From: Psychrobacter sp. UBA3483
GTDB lineage: Bacteria > Pseudomonadota > Gammaproteobacteria > Pseudomonadales > Moraxellaceae
Assembly (NCBI RefSeq): GCF_002377905.1
Contig: NZ_DFQS01000041.1
Span: 1 to 49,612, forward strand
Direction: 5' to 3'
Length of the DNA stretch: 49,612 nucleotides
The first letter of the stretch is position 1; each line of letters begins with the position of its first letter. Positions 47,981 to 49,612 of this stretch are shown here, one piece after another. The notes under the pieces are model-generated. The model saw nothing but the letters and a program-made list of their open reading frames with translations, was not told the origin of the DNA and ran no database searches. A program made the position numbers and the translations under genes.

Positions 47981-49462
47981 ATGTCCACTTCTGCGACTAC
48001 TGGCTATCAGCCAGCAACAGAATTTCACCCTATCAGCATTCAGTCATTTAAGGCGTATGATATCCGCGGCGAGCTTGGCGTCAACCTTGACGAAGACATC
48101 GCCTACCGTATCGGCCGCGCCTTTGGGCAAATTTTATTCGAGCATTATAGCGCTGCAGATGTCGCAGATGAACTGAAAAAATTAAAGCCAGCTATCGTCA
48201 TCGGTAACGATATCCGCCACTCCAGTGAGCAGTTAAAACAAGCAACCATCAAAGGTATGCTCGATGCGGGTGTCGATGTGATTGATTTGGGTATGACAGG
48301 CACAGAAGAGGTTTACTTTGCGACCAGTTATTATCAGGCGTTGGGCGGTATCGAAGTAACGGCTAGCCACAATCCAATTAATTATAATGGCCTAAAATTG
48401 GTCAAAGAACACTCAAAACCGATTAGCGCCGATGATGGCTTGGCAGAGATTCAAGCATTAGCAGAATCTGGGCAATTTAGTACGGATAATCAACAAGGTA
48501 CATTACAATTACTAACGGATAAAAGCGCTTATATCAATCATGTCATGACGTTTATTGATGTTGATAAATTAAAACCGCTAAAACTGGTTATCAACTCCGG
48601 TAACGGTAGCGCAGGTCCTGTCGTTGATTTATTAATTGACAAGTTAGCACAAGCTGGCGCGCCAATTGAAGTGCTTAAGTTGCACCATACGCCTGATGGT
48701 AGCTTTCCAAATGGCATTCCCAATCCAATGATTGAGGCCAATCGAACCGCCACTCAGCAAGCAGTGCTAAAAAATAAAGCCGACCTTGGCATTGCCTTTG
48801 ATGGTGATTTTGACCGCTGCTTTTTATTCGATGAATACGGCGAATTTATCGATGGCAGCTATGTCGTTGGCATGCTTGCGCAAGCGTTTTTAAACAAGTA
48901 TGCGGGCGAGTCAATTGTCTATGATCCGCGAGTGATTTATAACACCGAAGCCGTCATTGATGAGCATAACGGTAAGGCAGTTATTAGTAAGTCTGGGCAC
49001 TCATTTATCAAACAAGTGATGCGGGATTCTGGTGCAGTGTATGGCGGTGAGATGTCAGCGCATCACTATTTTCGCGACTTTTTCTACTGCGATAGCGGCA
49101 TGATTCCTTGGCTCTTAACCATTGAGTTATTATCAATTACCGGTAAAACCTTGTCAGAATTGGTCAGCGGTTATATTGCAGCCTATCCAAGCTCAGGCGA
49201 GCTAAATTTTCACCTGACCACTCATGATGCGCCAGCCATTATTAGCGCCATCGAAGAGAAGTTCAGCGCCGAAAATCCAACCAAATCGATGCTCGATGGT
49301 TTGAGTTTAAACTTTGGCGAATGGCGTTTTAACTTACGCGCCTCAAATACTGAACCATTAATTCGCTTAAATATTGAAAGTCGCGGTGATGAGAACTTAT
49401 TACAAACCAAAACCCAAGAGATTCAGCAATGGCTTGCTAGTAAAGGAGCGGTAGCTGCTTAA
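47981..49462 (+). CDS. phosphomannomutase/phosphoglucomutase
   Basis: The enzyme interconverts hexose 6- and 1-phosphates through a phosphoserine, feeding GDP-mannose and UDP-glucose synthesis for surface polysaccharides. The phosphoserine is Ser129 in VTASHNPINYNG; the Mg2+ loop is DGDFDR with Asp274, Asp276 and Asp278; the sugar loop GGEMSAHHYFRDF and phosphate-binding RASNTEPLIRLNIE follow. With 493 residues it is a little longer than AlgC/CpsG (about 456-463). AlgC/ManB-type dual activity is likely, but the preferred sugar cannot be read from sequence. An AAGGAAG site lies 10 bases before the ATG. It is divergent from mazG. Confidence 0.95.
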   Translation: MSTSATTGYQPATEFHPISIQSFKAYDIRGELGVNLDEDIAYRIGRAFGQILFEHYSAADVADELKKLKPAIVIGNDIRHSSEQLKQATIKGMLDAGVDVIDLGMTGTEEVYFATSYYQALGGIEVTASHNPINYNGLKLVKEHSKPISADDGLAEIQALAESGQFSTDNQQGTLQLLTDKSAYINHVMTFIDVDKLKPLKLVINSGNGSAGPVVDLLIDKLAQAGAPIEVLKLHHTPDGSFPNGIPNPMIEANRTATQQAVLKNKADLGIAFDGDFDRCFLFDEYGEFIDGSYVVGMLAQAFLNKYAGESIVYDPRVIYNTEAVIDEHNGKAVISKSGHSFIKQVMRDSGAVYGGEMSAHHYFRDFFYCDSGMIPWLLTIELLSITGKTLSELVSGYIAAYPSSGELNFHLTTHDAPAIISAIEEKFSAENPTKSMLDGLSLNFGEWRFNLRASNTEPLIRLNIESRGDENLLQTKTQEIQQWLASKGAVAA

Positions 49463-49512
49463 CTCGAATAACTGCCATGCTGAATAAAGATATTATGAAT
49501 TCATAAAAACAA

Positions 49513-49553
49513 TAAAAGCGCCGATTGATTTTTATATTAATCGGCGCTTTTTA
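49513..49553 (+). terminator. terminator of the phosphomannomutase gene
   Basis: The stem AAAAGCGCCGATT / AATCGGCGCTTTT with a 12-base loop and a T run lies 50 bases after the stop codon. Confidence 0.9.
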
Positions 49554-49612
49554 TTTGGTTTTAGTCTAATAACTGTTTATCTGCCACGCTTATACCAATC
49601 CCAATAATTAAA

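Overview
The window looks like a chromosomal segment of a gammaproteobacterium of the family Moraxellaceae, most probably Psychrobacter. The reasons are moderate GC with AT-rich spacers, protein sequences that read as Psychrobacter/Acinetobacter-like, a FadE5-type acyl-CoA dehydrogenase, the ubiG-mupP-yciK order seen in pseudomonads and relatives, and many lipoproteins and secreted proteins of unknown function. This assignment rests on recognition of protein families, not on a database search. I see no rRNA, tRNA, CRISPR array, insertion sequence or prophage. Most of the window is housekeeping chromosome.

Layout. 1-2400: a small lipoprotein, a stand-alone NIF3-like protein, 3-methyladenine glycosylase and an extreme low-complexity hydrophilic protein. 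2399-4614 (minus): dapA, a very short lipoprotein, purC; this is the enterobacterial dapA-bamC-purC order with BamC apparently reduced to its N-terminal segment. 5104-9480: a periplasmic DegP/MucD protease divergent from a CPA1 cation/proton antiporter with a cytoplasmic nucleotide-binding-like domain and a long disordered tail. 9584-14619 (minus): tmk, mltG, pabC and a lipoprotein gene. The normally contiguous pabC-mltG-tmk run is split by two plus-strand genes, a close homologue of the DpnI methyl-directed endonuclease (dpnC) and a DpnD-family protein. 15182-26079: aroE, a FUSC membrane protein, acyl-CoA dehydrogenase, a PliG-like secreted protein, a tautomerase, YbaK, PlsB and EttA. 26580-31679: a small acetyltransferase, pterin dehydratase, a 51-residue DUF1328 membrane protein, a saccharopine-dehydrogenase-like reductase and two secreted proteins of unknown role. 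31783-35898: tex divergent from ompR (no envZ beside it) and a DksA-type zinc-finger protein. 36061-38646 (minus): ubiG-mupP-yciK (ubiquinone synthesis, cell-wall recycling). 39107-46330: dsbA, then the minus-strand run pcnB-folK-panB-panC-rapZ-yjgA. 46495-49462: mazG overlapping comEA, and a phosphomannomutase/phosphoglucomutase.

The most interesting locus is the DpnC-DpnD cassette at about 11.8-12.95 kb. It is a restriction system that cuts only adenine-methylated GATC, sits without a methyltransferase, and interrupts a conserved housekeeping gene run. It predicts a Dam-negative host guarded against Dam-methylated DNA. Second are the reduced BamC-like lipoprotein, the poly(A) polymerase with a 350-residue tail carrying repeated four-arginine motifs, and a triple 11-bp repeat resembling PHO boxes at 26.47-26.50 kb. 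A recurring theme is long disordered, charged regions: the 1698 protein and the tails of the antiporter, Tex and PcnB.
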